Shown: positions 53,451 to 62,748 of the stretch, in pieces
Layout of the letters: the number at the start of each line of letters is the position of its first letter
Position numbering within the stretch: position 1 is the first letter of the stretch
Assembly (NCBI RefSeq): GCF_029338295.1
Contig: NZ_CP119792.1
Location: forward strand, 124,001-188,000
DNA from: Haladaptatus sp. QDMS2
GTDB taxonomy: Archaea; Halobacteriota; Halobacteria; Halobacteriales; Halococcaceae
Direction of reading: 5' to 3'
DNA length: 64,000 nt
Translations under genes and position numbers: made by a program
Notes under the pieces: model-generated
Database searches by the model: none
Told to the model about the DNA's origin: nothing
Seen by the model: only the letters and a program-made list of their open reading frames with translations

Positions 53451-54829
53451 ATGAATGGTGGTGGACGAAACGGTTGCGTGACGATCCACATGCTCGTCAT
53501 CGTGTAGAAAATCATCACGACGATGAAGGGGTACTGACTCCGAATCGGTTTGAGCTTGCCGGGGAACAGGTCGAAGGCGAGCGAGTGCGCAATCCACACG
53601 GCGAACAGGTGACCGAGCAGGACGAACAGCAATTGCAGCGTCGAGAACCACCCCGGAATCACGAGCACCTGGAGGTCGAGTGGCGGCGAGAAGGGGTTCG
53701 CGGCCACCGTAATGAGGGCTGGTGACAGCGTGAGGAAGAACGCGAGGAAGTGCGCGAGATGATACCCGGCAGCGATTGGCAACAACGCGGGGGCGAACCA
53801 ACCCTCGATGAACTGCGGCGTGACGTAGGTTCGCGCCGACTCCCGAGCGCGGCGAGCGGCGAGGCGGTAGGCGACGAGGAAGAGCGCGAATCCGGCGACG
53901 ATGGCCACGAAGTAGAGCGCTCGCGGTGGGACGCCGCTGACCACGAGCGGTTCGATGGCCGACCGCCACAGTGGCGTCGCGATAAAGCCGTCGTAGGTGG
54001 TCACCCACAGCAACGCGACGATGAACGCCGTTTCGTCGGGTCGTTCTGCGACCCGGCGAGTCGCCAGTGCAGTACTCGGTAGTTTGAACGCGAGGCCTGT
54101 CTCTGTCCGTTGTATCGGGGCGATGCGTCCGTAACACCGGAACACCTGTGAAATTGGGTCTACACGCCCAAACCAGGTTTCGACACCGAACAGAATCGCT
54201 CCGACGACGGTGATGACCGAGTAGCCGAGGATGACGGTGGCGAGCAAGCGCGGATTCTCCGAGACGGGACTCACGACTTCGAGCCAGACGAGCGCGAGCA
54301 GACCGACGACGCTGGGCCAGACGCCAAATCGGTCGGGGTAGGCGAGCCGCGGTTTCGCGGGAACCAACGCGGCAACGGCCCGCCACGGGTTGAGCGCCGG
54401 CCAGGTGTTACCGACGAGGTACACGCTCATCGTGAACCCCGCCCACCACCCGGCCCAGACGAACAGCGTCGCGAAGTTTCGCGTGGGCGATTGTGACCCG
54501 GTGAACCCGGTCACGAGCACGACGAGCAACACGCCCACGCCGAGGCCGCCCGCGATCGGTCGAATCGCTCGCTGAATTGCCCCAGTCGATGGGACGAAAA
54601 CCCGCCAGTCGTTGACCGCCCGAATCGCCCCGTGGTCGGTCATCAGACTCGTAAACATGAACGACGCCCCGACGATGACGCCGCCCGTGACGATGGTCAG
54701 CCACGTCGGCACGGCAGCGTTCGTCACGAGCGTGCCGAATCCGCCCGCGTGGGCCGCGGTGGGCCGGGCGAGTACGGCGATACCGAGGCCTGTAAGAAGG
54801 GCAAATCGGACGGAGGCTCTCGCGTTCAT
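53447..54829 (-). CDS. Ten-helix membrane protein (actinobacterial 'fenitrothion hydrolase'-like family)
   Basis: 460 aa. N-terminal signal-like segment (LLTGLGIAVLARPTAAHAGG), then about ten helices. Conserved pieces: IAGGLGVGVLLVVLVTGFTGSQSPTRNFATLFVWAGWW, NTWPALNPWRAVAAL, RLAYPDRFGVWPSVVGLLALVWLEVV, TTYDGFIATPLW and a His pair in AAGYHLAHFLAFF. From memory these match membrane proteins widespread in actinobacteria that carry the fenitrothion hydrolase label; the true activity is unestablished. Lies 92 bp downstream of the aldehyde oxidoreductase gene, same strand, with the zinc-finger anchor protein downstream. Confidence 0.75.
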   Translation of the reverse strand: MNARASVRFALLTGLGIAVLARPTAAHAGGFGTLVTNAAVPTWLTIVTGGVIVGASFMFTSLMTDHGAIRAVNDWRVFVPSTGAIQRAIRPIAGGLGVGVLLVVLVTGFTGSQSPTRNFATLFVWAGWWAGFTMSVYLVGNTWPALNPWRAVAALVPAKPRLAYPDRFGVWPSVVGLLALVWLEVVSPVSENPRLLATVILGYSVITVVGAILFGVETWFGRVDPISQVFRCYGRIAPIQRTETGLAFKLPSTALATRRVAERPDETAFIVALLWVTTYDGFIATPLWRSAIEPLVVSGVPPRALYFVAIVAGFALFLVAYRLAARRARESARTYVTPQFIEGWFAPALLPIAAGYHLAHFLAFFLTLSPALITVAANPFSPPLDLQVLVIPGWFSTLQLLFVLLGHLFAVWIAHSLAFDLFPGKLKPIRSQYPFIVVMIFYTMTSMWIVTQPFRPPPFI

Positions 54830-54921
54830 CGAAGGCGTCGTGCGAGTGTTTGTCAGCCACCGTCTTAATCGCGGTGCTTTTTCGAGGTTCGACGCGCTGA
54901 AAAAAGGCCGTCCGGAACTGC

Positions 54922-56583
54922 TCAGACCGAGAGACTGGCGTCAGGGACGACGCCCTCGTCGGTCCATCCGCGTAGGTCGTAGTACGCAGAGAGCGCTTCA
55001 TCGAGGCCCTCAATTTCGAACGGGAGCGTATCGTCTGCGCGGTCGAAACCACGCTGGTTGTTGAAGTGGCGTTCCAGTTCGACCACTCTCGCACCGACGG
55101 CGAGGAGGTCCTCGTAAGCTGCGCCGAACAGGAGTTCGTAGCGTTCTGGCGTCATGAAGTCCCGCGAGAACTTACAGACGATACCGCTGTCGTTGAGCGC
55201 CATCTGGTTTTCCTTCTCGACGAGTACGGGCGGTTTCCCGTCGAGACCCTCTGGGTTCATCGCCTTGTCCTTGCCGACGAGAGGGTACTCGTAGGAGTAG
55301 AACACGGCGTACATGTGGTCTGCACCGCGATTTGCGGTGGCGTACGAGAGGCCCTGGCCGTTCAGGGTGCGTCCGTCGTGGGCGGGGAATTCGAGGCCTT
55401 TGACGGTCCAGTTTTTCACGCCGAGTTCGCCCGCGGCGCGGTCTACGCCCTCGGCGAGCAGGTCGCCCTCGCCCTCACGATACGCAATCTTCTCGACCAT
55501 CTCGTGGACGAGGTCCGCGTTGCCGAACTCGTCTTCGGCCTTGAGGTAGGCAGACACCACGTCGCCACAGGAGATGGTGTCCATTCCGAGTTCGTCACAG
55601 AGTTTGTTCGACTTCATCACGTCCACGATGTCGTCGACCATCGGATTGCCGCCGAAGGCCATCACCGTCTCGTACTCGGGGCCTTCAGTTTCGACGCCCG
55701 ATTCTTCGTCCTTCGTCGGAAGCTTGCACGCGAACGCGCACGCAGAACAGGTTCCTTTCTTGTACTTCTTCTCCGCGACCCGGTCGCCGTTTATCTTGTC
55801 CGCGTGCTCGAACGAGGTTTCCTCGAAGTAGCGGGTGGGGAACGCTCCCAGTTCGTTCGCGAGGTCGGTGACGGCCGTCGTCCCCTGTTGTTTCATGATG
55901 TGGTCGCTGGTTGCCGCCTCGCGATGAATCTCCATCTGCGAGGCTGGAATCTCGATTTCGTGGGCCGAATCGCCCTCGAAACTGATGGCCTTCACGTTCT
56001 TCGCGCCGAGCACCGCACCGAGGCCGCCACGGCCAAAGGCTCGCTCGCCGCTCGTCATGATCGAAGCGAACCGGACGCGATTTTCGCCTGCCGGGCCAAT
56101 GACGGCGAGCGTGTCCGTGTCGAGGCCGTGTTCGTCGCCCATGTAGTCGTTTACCTCCGGGACTGTCGCGCCCTCGAGTTCGGGCACTTCTTCGAAGGTG
56201 ACCCCGTCGTCGGTGACGTGGACGGCGAGCAGTTCGTCGCTCTCGCCGACGATTTCGACCGCGGAGTGTCCCGTGTCGGCGAAGTTACGCGACATGAATC
56301 CACCGGCGTTCGAAGAAAGGAGGCCGTCCGTGAGCGGGGAGACTGCCGTGGCGTTCATGCGGCCGGTGAAACTCATGTTCGAGTGTTGCATCGGTCCGGT
56401 GGTGAAATAGAGCCGATTTTCCGCCGCGAACGGCGCGACGTCGAACGGGATGCGCTCGTGGGCGAGGCGGGTCGCGACGCCTCTGCCGCCGACGAACGCT
56501 TCCAAGATATCGTCTATCGACTCAGTCGTCGTCTCCCGTGCACCGACGTCGACGCTAAGGAGGGGCCCTTCCGTGTGAAGCAT
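54922..56583 (-). CDS. Tungsten-dependent aldehyde ferredoxin oxidoreductase family protein
   Basis: 553 aa, slightly short for the family (about 600). Domain 1 has LLSVDVGARETTTESIDDI and VGGRGVATRLAHE. Cofactor motifs ASIMTSGERAFGRGGLGAVLGAKNVKAI and EYETVMAFGGNPMVDD. [4Fe-4S] ligands CSACAFAC near residue 285 and a late Cys in SGIVCKFSRD. The enzyme oxidises aldehydes to acids with ferredoxin. The adjacent aminotransferase (which makes aldehydes from omega-amino compounds) is divergent. Substrate unknown. Confidence 0.9.
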   Translation of the reverse strand: MLHTEGPLLSVDVGARETTTESIDDILEAFVGGRGVATRLAHERIPFDVAPFAAENRLYFTTGPMQHSNMSFTGRMNATAVSPLTDGLLSSNAGGFMSRNFADTGHSAVEIVGESDELLAVHVTDDGVTFEEVPELEGATVPEVNDYMGDEHGLDTDTLAVIGPAGENRVRFASIMTSGERAFGRGGLGAVLGAKNVKAISFEGDSAHEIEIPASQMEIHREAATSDHIMKQQGTTAVTDLANELGAFPTRYFEETSFEHADKINGDRVAEKKYKKGTCSACAFACKLPTKDEESGVETEGPEYETVMAFGGNPMVDDIVDVMKSNKLCDELGMDTISCGDVVSAYLKAEDEFGNADLVHEMVEKIAYREGEGDLLAEGVDRAAGELGVKNWTVKGLEFPAHDGRTLNGQGLSYATANRGADHMYAVFYSYEYPLVGKDKAMNPEGLDGKPPVLVEKENQMALNDSGIVCKFSRDFMTPERYELLFGAAYEDLLAVGARVVELERHFNNQRGFDRADDTLPFEIEGLDEALSAYYDLRGWTDEGVVPDASLSV

Positions 56584-56681
56584 TGGCGAATTGTTCGTGG
56601 CCCCGCGTCCAAAGTGATTACGATTACTGTTGACACAGCCAACAAAATTTGATTGACACGAGCAGTTGCAGAGTCGATTTT

Positions 56682-56711
56682 TGTGTACACTCTTTATGAA
56701 AAGTGTTCACA
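56682..56711. promoter_or_regulatory. Inverted repeat at the aminotransferase promoter
   Basis: TGTGTACACT (56682-56691), 10-base spacer, AGTGTTCACA (56702-56711); arms pair 9 of 10. It abuts the TATA-like tatttat (56714-56720) of the gene starting at 56745 and lies in the divergent region with the aldehyde oxidoreductase gene. Operator candidate. Confidence 0.5.
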
Positions 56712-56744
56712 AAATATTTATGCGTGTTATTCATGGTCACGACT

Positions 56745-58124
56745 ATGGTTGCAGGGCCACCGATTCACGAACTCCACTACGACGACCCAGCGCAGGTAGA
56801 CGACGTTCCCGGACCACGCTCACGGGAACTGCTCGAAAAGCAGCGGGCTATCGACAGTAGCGCCGTCGCCTACCCCGAAGACATTCCCGTCGCCTTCGAG
56901 GAGGGGAAGGGTGCCACCGTCCGCGACGTTGACGGCAACACCTACATCGACATGTTCGCGGGCATCGGCGTGTTCAACGTCGGCCACGCGAACCCATACG
57001 TGCTCGACGCAGTCCACGAGCAAGCGGACAAACTCGTCCACACGGTCGATTTCCCGACCGAGGCACGCCTCGAACTCATCGAGAAACTCGACGAGATAGC
57101 GCCAGGCCGCCTCCAGGGGAACAACCGCGTCGTGTTCGGCGGGCCGACCGGCAGTGACGCCGTCGAAGCCGCCATCAAACTCTCGAAGTACAACACCGGC
57201 GGAGACGGGCTTGTCGCTTTCCGCGGTGCGTACCACGGCGCGACGAGCGGTGCGATGAGCCTCACCGGAAACAAGGACTTCAAAGGTCACTACACGCCGC
57301 TGCTCGGCGACGTAACCCACGCACCCTACCCGAGTCCGCTCGAGATGGGGAAGTCCCCCGAGGCGGCGGTCGACCACGCCTTAGAAGAGGTCCAGGCCAT
57401 CTTCGAGGACCCCTACGGCGGCCTCGCCAATCCGGCTGGCATCTTCGTCGAGCCGATTCAGGGCGAAGGCGGCGTCATCGCTCCACCCGAGGGATTCCTC
57501 AAAGGCCTTCGTGACATCGCCACGGACAACGACGTCCCCCTCGTCTTCGACGAGATTCAGAGCGGCCTCGGTCGCTCGGGCCAGTGGTGGGCCAGCGAGT
57601 GGTACGACGTCACCCCCGACGTGATGACCTCGGCGAAGGCACTCGGCGGCACGGGCTTCCCGCTCTCGGCCACGATGTACCACGAGGACCTCGACACCTG
57701 GGGCTCCGGCGACCACGCCGGAACCTACCGCGGTCACGTCGTCGCCATGCGCGCCGGGACGCGAGCAATCGAATACATCCAGGAACACGACCTGCTCGCC
57801 CACGCCCGTGACCTTGGCGACTACATCACGAAGCGCCTGGAAGAAGTGGCAGAGGGGACCCCGCAGCTCGCAGAAGTACGCGGCAAGGGCCTGTTCATCG
57901 GCGCGGAGTTCCGTCACGAAGACGGCACCCCGGCCGACGAGGTGGCAGACGCGATCCAGGACTACTGCTTCGAAAACGGCGTCCTCGTCTGGAAGGCGGG
58001 CCGCCACGGCAACGTCCTGCGCCTGCTCCCGCCGCTCGTGCTCACGAAGGACCTCGCCGAACTCGCACTCGACGTCATCACCGACGGCATTCGCGAAGCG
58101 ACCGCGGAGAAAGCCACGCTCTAA
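56745..58124 (+). CDS. Class III aminotransferase 1 (omega-amino acid type)
   Basis: 459 aa. PLP fold: [71 protein letters not shown] and the lysine of [17 protein letters not shown]. Resembles 4-aminobutyrate, beta-alanine or diaminobutyrate transaminases; exact substrate open. ATG at 56745 ([14 protein letters not shown]) lies about 26 bases from TATA (leaderless) and is preferred to two earlier in-frame starts. Followed after 3 bases by a RidA gene. Confidence 0.85.
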   Translation: MVAGPPIHELHYDDPAQVDDVPGPRSRELLEKQRAIDSSAVAYPEDIPVAFEEGKGATVRDVDGNTYIDMFAGIGVFNVGHANPYVLDAVHEQADKLVHTVDFPTEARLELIEKLDEIAPGRLQGNNRVVFGGPTGSDAVEAAIKLSKYNTGGDGLVAFRGAYHGATSGAMSLTGNKDFKGHYTPLLGDVTHAPYPSPLEMGKSPEAAVDHALEEVQAIFEDPYGGLANPAGIFVEPIQGEGGVIAPPEGFLKGLRDIATDNDVPLVFDEIQSGLGRSGQWWASEWYDVTPDVMTSAKALGGTGFPLSATMYHEDLDTWGSGDHAGTYRGHVVAMRAGTRAIEYIQEHDLLAHARDLGDYITKRLEEVAEGTPQLAEVRGKGLFIGAEFRHEDGTPADEVADAIQDYCFENGVLVWKAGRHGNVLRLLPPLVLTKDLAELALDVITDGIREATAEKATL

Positions 58125-58127
58125 GCC

Positions 58128-58514
58128 ATGCCTGCAGAACGCATCATCACCGACGACGCCCCACGGAATGACAATCCCTACTCACAGGGCGTTCGCGCGG
58201 GCGACACGCTCTACGTCTCCGGGTACGGGCCGGTAGACCCGGAAACCGGCGAGGACGTAGCTGGCGACATCGACGCCCAGACCGACCAGGTTCTGGACAA
58301 TATCGAGGCTGTCGTGAACGAGGCCGGCGGTGCGGGCCTCAACGACGTAGTGAAAATCACGGTGTACCTCACGGATTTAGACGATTACGAGCGGGTGAAT
58401 GAGGCCTACGGCGCACGGTTCGACGGTGACCCGCCAGCCCGCGTCTGCGTCGAGGTCTCGCGACTGCCGGGCGACGTGCGCGTCGAACTCGACGCCATCG
58501 CCTACCTCGGCTGA
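58128..58514 (+). CDS. ridA: RidA-family imine deaminase
   Basis: 128 aa. NPYSQGVRAGDTLYVSGYGPVDPETGE, VVNEAGGAGLNDVVKITVYLTDLDDYERVNEAY, and PPARVCVEVSRLPGDVRVELDAIA with the conserved Arg that grips the substrate carboxylate. It hydrolyses reactive 2-imino/enamine intermediates made by PLP enzymes, fitting its place 3 bp after an aminotransferase gene and close to threonine ammonia-lyase. Confidence 0.92.
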   Translation: MPAERIITDDAPRNDNPYSQGVRAGDTLYVSGYGPVDPETGEDVAGDIDAQTDQVLDNIEAVVNEAGGAGLNDVVKITVYLTDLDDYERVNEAYGARFDGDPPARVCVEVSRLPGDVRVELDAIAYLG

Positions 58515-58518
58515 CGAG

Positions 58519-59172
58519 TCAGTCGTTTAGCTCTTCGACCCGCTTGTTTCGCTGTTCGGTCGCCTCGTTTACGCGGGCGATGAACTCCGTCATCTGTTCT
58601 TTCATCTCGGTGCGCATCTCAGTCGCAGAGAAATCCGCAGAGTCGGCGAGCAGGCGAACGAACGCCCGAATCTCGTCGTCGGTGAGGTCGTTGAACGCAC
58701 CGGCTTCCAGTTTGTCGATGACGTCGTCTACGTCGATTTGGCCGACCGGGTCGACGTTGAAATCGACAGACACCATGCGATAATCGGACCCAGCGAGTTC
58801 CTGTTCTGCCTTGCCGACGCCTTTCGCGAGCATATCCTTAAACGGGGTGTAGTAGCCCATCGTGCCGAGGTGCAAGAACGCGAGCATATCGGTGATGCCC
58901 TCGGTGTAGGCCGCCCGGTCCGCGTCGTCGGGGTTGAACACCGTCTCCCGGTCTCGGTCTTCCAGACACTCGAAGAGAATCGTGAAGTCGAGAATCGCGT
59001 TGCGTAGGCGTCTCCGGATGCGATTTCGCTTCTGTTTTTTCGAATGTTCCGTGTAGTCGGTTTTTCGCCCGAGCAGATACTCTCGGTCGCTCGGAGTGAG
59101 GATGCCCCGGCCGCGCTCCGCCGAGTACGCGAGACTGTCACGGGCGTTCGCATCGTCGGGACCGTGTTCCAT
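58519..59172 (-). CDS. Conserved haloarchaeal protein, unknown function
   Basis: 217 aa. N-terminal basic motif ILTPSDREYLLGRKTDYTEHSKKQKRNRIRRRLRNAILDFTILFE, a pattern I recognise from many haloarchaeal hypothetical proteins. The rest is helical and acidic, with a C-terminal coiled-coil-like end (EMKEQMTEFIARVNEATEQRNKRVEEL). The basic N-terminus suggests nucleic-acid binding; no enzymatic motif. Converges on ridA with a 4-bp gap. Confidence 0.7.
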   Translation of the reverse strand: MEHGPDDANARDSLAYSAERGRGILTPSDREYLLGRKTDYTEHSKKQKRNRIRRRLRNAILDFTILFECLEDRDRETVFNPDDADRAAYTEGITDMLAFLHLGTMGYYTPFKDMLAKGVGKAEQELAGSDYRMVSVDFNVDPVGQIDVDDVIDKLEAGAFNDLTDDEIRAFVRLLADSADFSATEMRTEMKEQMTEFIARVNEATEQRNKRVEELND

Positions 59173-59280
59173 ACACAGCTTTTGTTTACAATCTGGATTA
59201 AATATTACGACGAGTGCGATACTTCACCGCAATGTGAAACCAAGGCAGACAGTTTCCTCAAATCACTCGCCTTCAACGTA

Positions 59281-59296
59281 TACGAATTCTGTATTC
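59281..59296. promoter_or_regulatory. Direct repeat copy 1 upstream of BCCT gene (TACGAATnnTGTATTC)
   Basis: TACGAATTCTGTATTC; a second copy, TACGAATATTGTATTC, lies at 59424-59439 in the same orientation, 143 bp away. The second copy contains the palindrome CGAATA-TTG-TATTCG. The 308-bp region 59173-59480 has no gene; these paired motifs are its main content. Likely paired operator sites for the transporter operon. Confidence 0.45.
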
Positions 59297-59423
59297 ACAG
59301 GTCAGCTTCGCGGTGCAAACAGCGAGGATCGAGCCAGTGCGTACCGATTGAGCGACATGCTCGATACAATTCGCAAATCTGTCATGTGGATGTGTAGAAT
59401 GTTCGATTCCACGCCGTCGAATA

Positions 59424-59439
59424 TACGAATATTGTATTC
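59424..59439. promoter_or_regulatory. Direct repeat copy 2 upstream of BCCT gene
   Basis: TACGAATATTGTATTC, matching copy 1 at 59281 in 14 of 16 positions. It lies about 25 bases upstream of a TATA-like cttattgg (59462-59469). Confidence 0.45.
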
Positions 59440-59480
59440 GTCGTTTTCAGTAACCGTAACACTTATTGGTGATATTGTCA

Positions 59481-59678
59481 ATGGACGTGACGTACGGCAA
59501 CGAGTGGCACGAGGAAACGCCGCACGGCATGCGAGGACAGTCAGATGCCTCAGACAAACCCCACCCCACACGACAGACGTCGCGTTGCACCACCCGCAAA
59601 CCACCTACCGCATCGGACACGAACCACCCCAAGCCGGACAGCATCGAATCGCGTCGGTCAACCCACAGCAGGGGGTGA
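59481..59678 (+). CDS. Short leader-like ORF before the BCCT transporter
   Basis: 65 codons starting MDVTYGNEWHEETPHGM, then a His/Pro/Ser/Thr-rich low-complexity part. Its TGA is embedded in GGGGGTGA (59672-59679), the ribosome-binding site of the transporter gene at 59685. First 17 codons have the high third-position GC of real haloarchaeal genes; the rest does not. It may be a coupled leader or simply an open frame. Confidence 0.35.
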   Translation: MDVTYGNEWHEETPHGMRGQSDASDKPHPTRQTSRCTTRKPPTASDTNHPKPDSIESRRSTHSRG

Positions 59679-59684
59679 CAGCAG

Positions 59685-61301
59685 ATGAGTTCGAGCAATG
59701 ACGGTGTCGTCGCAGAATTCGTAGACGAAATCGAACCCATCGTGTTCGCCTTCGGTGCGGGCATCACGCTGCTATTCGTCGCCATGTTCGTGGCGCGCCC
59801 CGATTCCGCGTTCAGCACCGTCGATGGGATTCGCAAGTGGATTCTTGCCCAGTTCAACTGGTTCTTCCTGATCGTGATGCTCATCTTCGTCGCGTTTCTC
59901 GCCTTCGTCATCTTCGGCCCCTGGGGGAAGCTCCGACTCGGCGACGAAACACCCGAGTACAGTTACTTCTCGTATTTCACGATGATGTACTCGGCCGGGC
60001 TCGCCGCAGGCATCGTGTTCTGGGGGCCCGCCGAGGCGCTGTTCCACTATTCTACGGTCCCGCCGTTGTACGACGTGCCGGCCCAGTCTGCAGCAGCGAT
60101 GCCCATCGCGATTCAGTACACGCTGTTCCACTGGGCGCTCATCCAGTGGTCGTGTTTCACCGTCATGGGCCTCGCCATCGGCTACTACGTCTACAACTAC
60201 GGGGCACCACTCCGGGTGTCTGCGGTGCTCACGCCCATCATCGGCGCTGAGAACGTAGACGGTTTCTGGGGGAAAATCGTGGACATCCTCGCGGTGTTCG
60301 CGACCATCGGCGGCGTCGCCACCTCCCTCGGATTCATCGGCAGTCAGTTCATCACCGGGTTGCAGTTCCAGTGGGGAATCAACCTCGGCGACCTCGGGAC
60401 CATTCTCATCATCACCGGGATGACGGTCATCTTCACCATCTCGCTGGTCCTCGGCGTCGACCGCGGGATTCGCCGCCTCTCGAATTTCAACATGGTGATG
60501 TTCCTGGTGTTGATGGTCGCGACGCTCGTCTTCGGACCGACCTTCGGCATCCTGAAACTCAGCACCCAGGCGGTCGGTGGCTACCTGGGCGATTTCTTCC
60601 AGATGGGGCTCTACACCCAGTACAGCGGCGGCGGTGACTGGGTAAACCTCTGGACGGCCTTCTACTGGCTCTGGCCGCTTGCGTGGTCGCCGTTCGCCGG
60701 GCTGTTCATCGCCCGCATCTCGAAGGGCCGGAGCGTCCGCGAGGTTGCGTTCGCCGGCATCGGCGCGACCTCGCTCGCGACGATTCCGTGGTTCGCCATC
60801 ATCGGCGGCTCTGCACTCATCATGCAGAACAGTGGCGCGGCCGACATCCTCGGCCCCGTCAGTGAGTTCAGCGAGGCCGTCTCAGGGTACGTCCTGTTCG
60901 GGTCGCTCCCTATCGTCGGCCCCGTGCTCCTGTTTGGCTTCCTCATTCTCGTGACGACGTTCTTCGTCACGTCCGCAGACTCCTCTACGCTCGCCGTCTC
61001 GATGATGACGACGGGCGGCAAGGAGGAACCCTCGGCCATCAACCGCGTCTTCTGGGCGGTGTTGCAGGGTGCGGTGGCCTCAATCTTGATGGTGAGCGGC
61101 GGCGTGAAGGCACTCCAGTCTGCGGCTATCATCACCGGTGCGCCGTTCGCACTCGTCTGTCTGGTCGCCACGTTCGGATTATTCAAGACGTTCAGCGACG
61201 AGACGGGGAGCCTCCTGCTCCAGGACCGGACCACGCTCATCGGGTCCACCTCGAAGGAACAATCCACTCGGGGCCGCGCCGTGGCAGAGGACGACGACTA
61301 A
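59685..61301 (+). CDS. BCCT-family transporter
   Basis: 538 aa, twelve helices. Family signature FYWLWPLAWSPFAGLFIARISKGRSVREV near residue 325, plus GIVFWGPAEALFHYSTVPP. BCCT proteins import quaternary amines (betaine, choline, carnitine) or other zwitterions coupled to sodium or protons. Next to two aminotransferases and RidA, so a zwitterionic amino compound (taurine, beta-alanine or similar) is also possible. Start at ATG 59685 after GGGGGTGA. Confidence 0.92.
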   Translation: MSSSNDGVVAEFVDEIEPIVFAFGAGITLLFVAMFVARPDSAFSTVDGIRKWILAQFNWFFLIVMLIFVAFLAFVIFGPWGKLRLGDETPEYSYFSYFTMMYSAGLAAGIVFWGPAEALFHYSTVPPLYDVPAQSAAAMPIAIQYTLFHWALIQWSCFTVMGLAIGYYVYNYGAPLRVSAVLTPIIGAENVDGFWGKIVDILAVFATIGGVATSLGFIGSQFITGLQFQWGINLGDLGTILIITGMTVIFTISLVLGVDRGIRRLSNFNMVMFLVLMVATLVFGPTFGILKLSTQAVGGYLGDFFQMGLYTQYSGGGDWVNLWTAFYWLWPLAWSPFAGLFIARISKGRSVREVAFAGIGATSLATIPWFAIIGGSALIMQNSGAADILGPVSEFSEAVSGYVLFGSLPIVGPVLLFGFLILVTTFFVTSADSSTLAVSMMTTGGKEEPSAINRVFWAVLQGAVASILMVSGGVKALQSAAIITGAPFALVCLVATFGLFKTFSDETGSLLLQDRTTLIGSTSKEQSTRGRAVAEDDD

Positions 61302-61380
61302 GCCGAATCGCGTCTCGTTTTCCACCCCGTTTCGCGCGTCGGTAACAAGTTTTAATTGACACCATTAACGTTATTTGTGT

Positions 61381-62733
61381 ATGGACAGAGCTACCGCGGA
61401 ACCCGACGCGGACACGCTTCCGGGCCCGAACGCGAAGAAGTGGATTTCGTTTCACTCGGACCACGCCGCACCCAGCGAGTACTCCCACGAGTTCGTCTGG
61501 GACATCGTCGCCGAGGCGGACGGCCCATTCGTGACCGACGTGGACGGAAACGTCCTCCTCGATTTCACCTGTCACATCGGCGCTGCACCGCTCGGCTACA
61601 ACAACGAGAAAGTGCTTTCGAAACTCCGGGAGTTCGACCTCGTCGAACCGATGAAAATCGCCGGACAGGACATGTACTTTGGCGTCGGTCCAGACCCGGA
61701 GACGGCCGAGTTCCCCGTCGCGAGTCACCTGATGGAGAAACTCGTCTCGGTGTCGAGTCAGTACGACATGGACACCGTTTTCCTCTCGAATTCGGGGGCC
61801 GAGTCCGTCGAGAACGCCATGAAGATTGCCCACGATGCGAAGCCGAATTCGAAGTACGCCGTCTCCTTCGAGGGGAGTTTCCACGGCCGGACGGTCGGAA
61901 CGCTTTCGCTCACGAAGTCGAAGGAAGTCTACACGCGCCACTACCCAGAGATAGCCGGCGTCAAGACCGTCCCCTTCTGTGACTGTGCGAGTCCCGAAGC
62001 GTGTTCCTGCGGATTTACTGCGGGCGACGGGTCGTACCTCCGGGGTATGCTCTCGCCGGAAGGCGGCCACGTCAACCCCGAAGAAGTCGCCTTCGCCATT
62101 CTCGAACCCATTCAGGGCGTCGGTGGCTATCGCTTCCCCAACGAGGCGTTCATGCAAGAAGTGGGCGACGTGTGTGACACCCACGACATCCCACTCGTGG
62201 TCGACGAAATCCAGTCCGGCGTTGGCCGCACCGGCGAGATGTGGGCGGCAGACCACTACCCAATCGAACCGGACATCATCTCCGCGGCGAAGGGGCTTCG
62301 CGTCGGCGCGACCATCTCTCGCACGGACATCTTCCCAGAGGAAAAGAACCGATTGGGGTCCACGTTCGGCGGCGGCGACCTCCTCGCGTCGATGCAAGGA
62401 GCACTGACGCTCGACGCTATCGAGGAACACGACTTGCTCGACAACGCCGTCGCACGCGGGACGCAAGCACAGGAATTCATTCGGGACGCGGCTCCCGAGT
62501 ACGTCGAAGACGTGCGCGGCAAGGGGCTCATGCTCGCAGTCGAGTTCGACTCGCCCGCCCGCCGCGATGCCGTCGTCGAAGCCGCCCTCGAATGCGGCCT
62601 GTTGACCCTCGGCTGTGGCAAGAAGACCATCCGCCTGCTCCCACCGCTCGACGTGACCGAGCGCGAAATCGAACTGGGAATCGGCATCTTCTGTGACGCA
62701 ATCGACGCGGTTTCGAACGCCGTGCCGGCGTAG
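61381..62733 (+). CDS. Class III aminotransferase 2 (4-aminobutyrate type)
   Basis: 450 aa. FTCHIGAAPLGYNNEKVLSKL, SNSGAESVENAMKIAHDAKPNSKYAVSFEGSFHGRTVGTLSLTKS, ILEPIQGVGGYRFP, VVDEIQSGVGRTG and the PLP lysine in ISAAKGLRVGATI. An insert with CDCASPEACSCGF is a possible metal-binding loop absent from most relatives. Start ATG 61381 lies about 25-30 bases after ttttaatt (TATA-like, 61349-61356), so leaderless; GTG 61375 is an alternative. Downstream of the BCCT gene, and functionally likely to use its substrate. Confidence 0.87.
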   Translation: MDRATAEPDADTLPGPNAKKWISFHSDHAAPSEYSHEFVWDIVAEADGPFVTDVDGNVLLDFTCHIGAAPLGYNNEKVLSKLREFDLVEPMKIAGQDMYFGVGPDPETAEFPVASHLMEKLVSVSSQYDMDTVFLSNSGAESVENAMKIAHDAKPNSKYAVSFEGSFHGRTVGTLSLTKSKEVYTRHYPEIAGVKTVPFCDCASPEACSCGFTAGDGSYLRGMLSPEGGHVNPEEVAFAILEPIQGVGGYRFPNEAFMQEVGDVCDTHDIPLVVDEIQSGVGRTGEMWAADHYPIEPDIISAAKGLRVGATISRTDIFPEEKNRLGSTFGGGDLLASMQGALTLDAIEEHDLLDNAVARGTQAQEFIRDAAPEYVEDVRGKGLMLAVEFDSPARRDAVVEAALECGLLTLGCGKKTIRLLPPLDVTEREIELGIGIFCDAIDAVSNAVPA

Positions 62734-62748
62734 ACGGCCAGTTCAGCG

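Noticed and set aside
53175-54386. One 403-codon frame covering the zinc-finger gene and beyond
   Set aside because: Only the C-terminal 91 codons are gene-like; the rest is the antisense-frame shadow of the overlapping membrane-protein gene.
55066-56652. 528-codon plus-strand frame
   Set aside because: Antisense of the aldehyde oxidoreductase; high-GC DNA keeps this frame open by chance.
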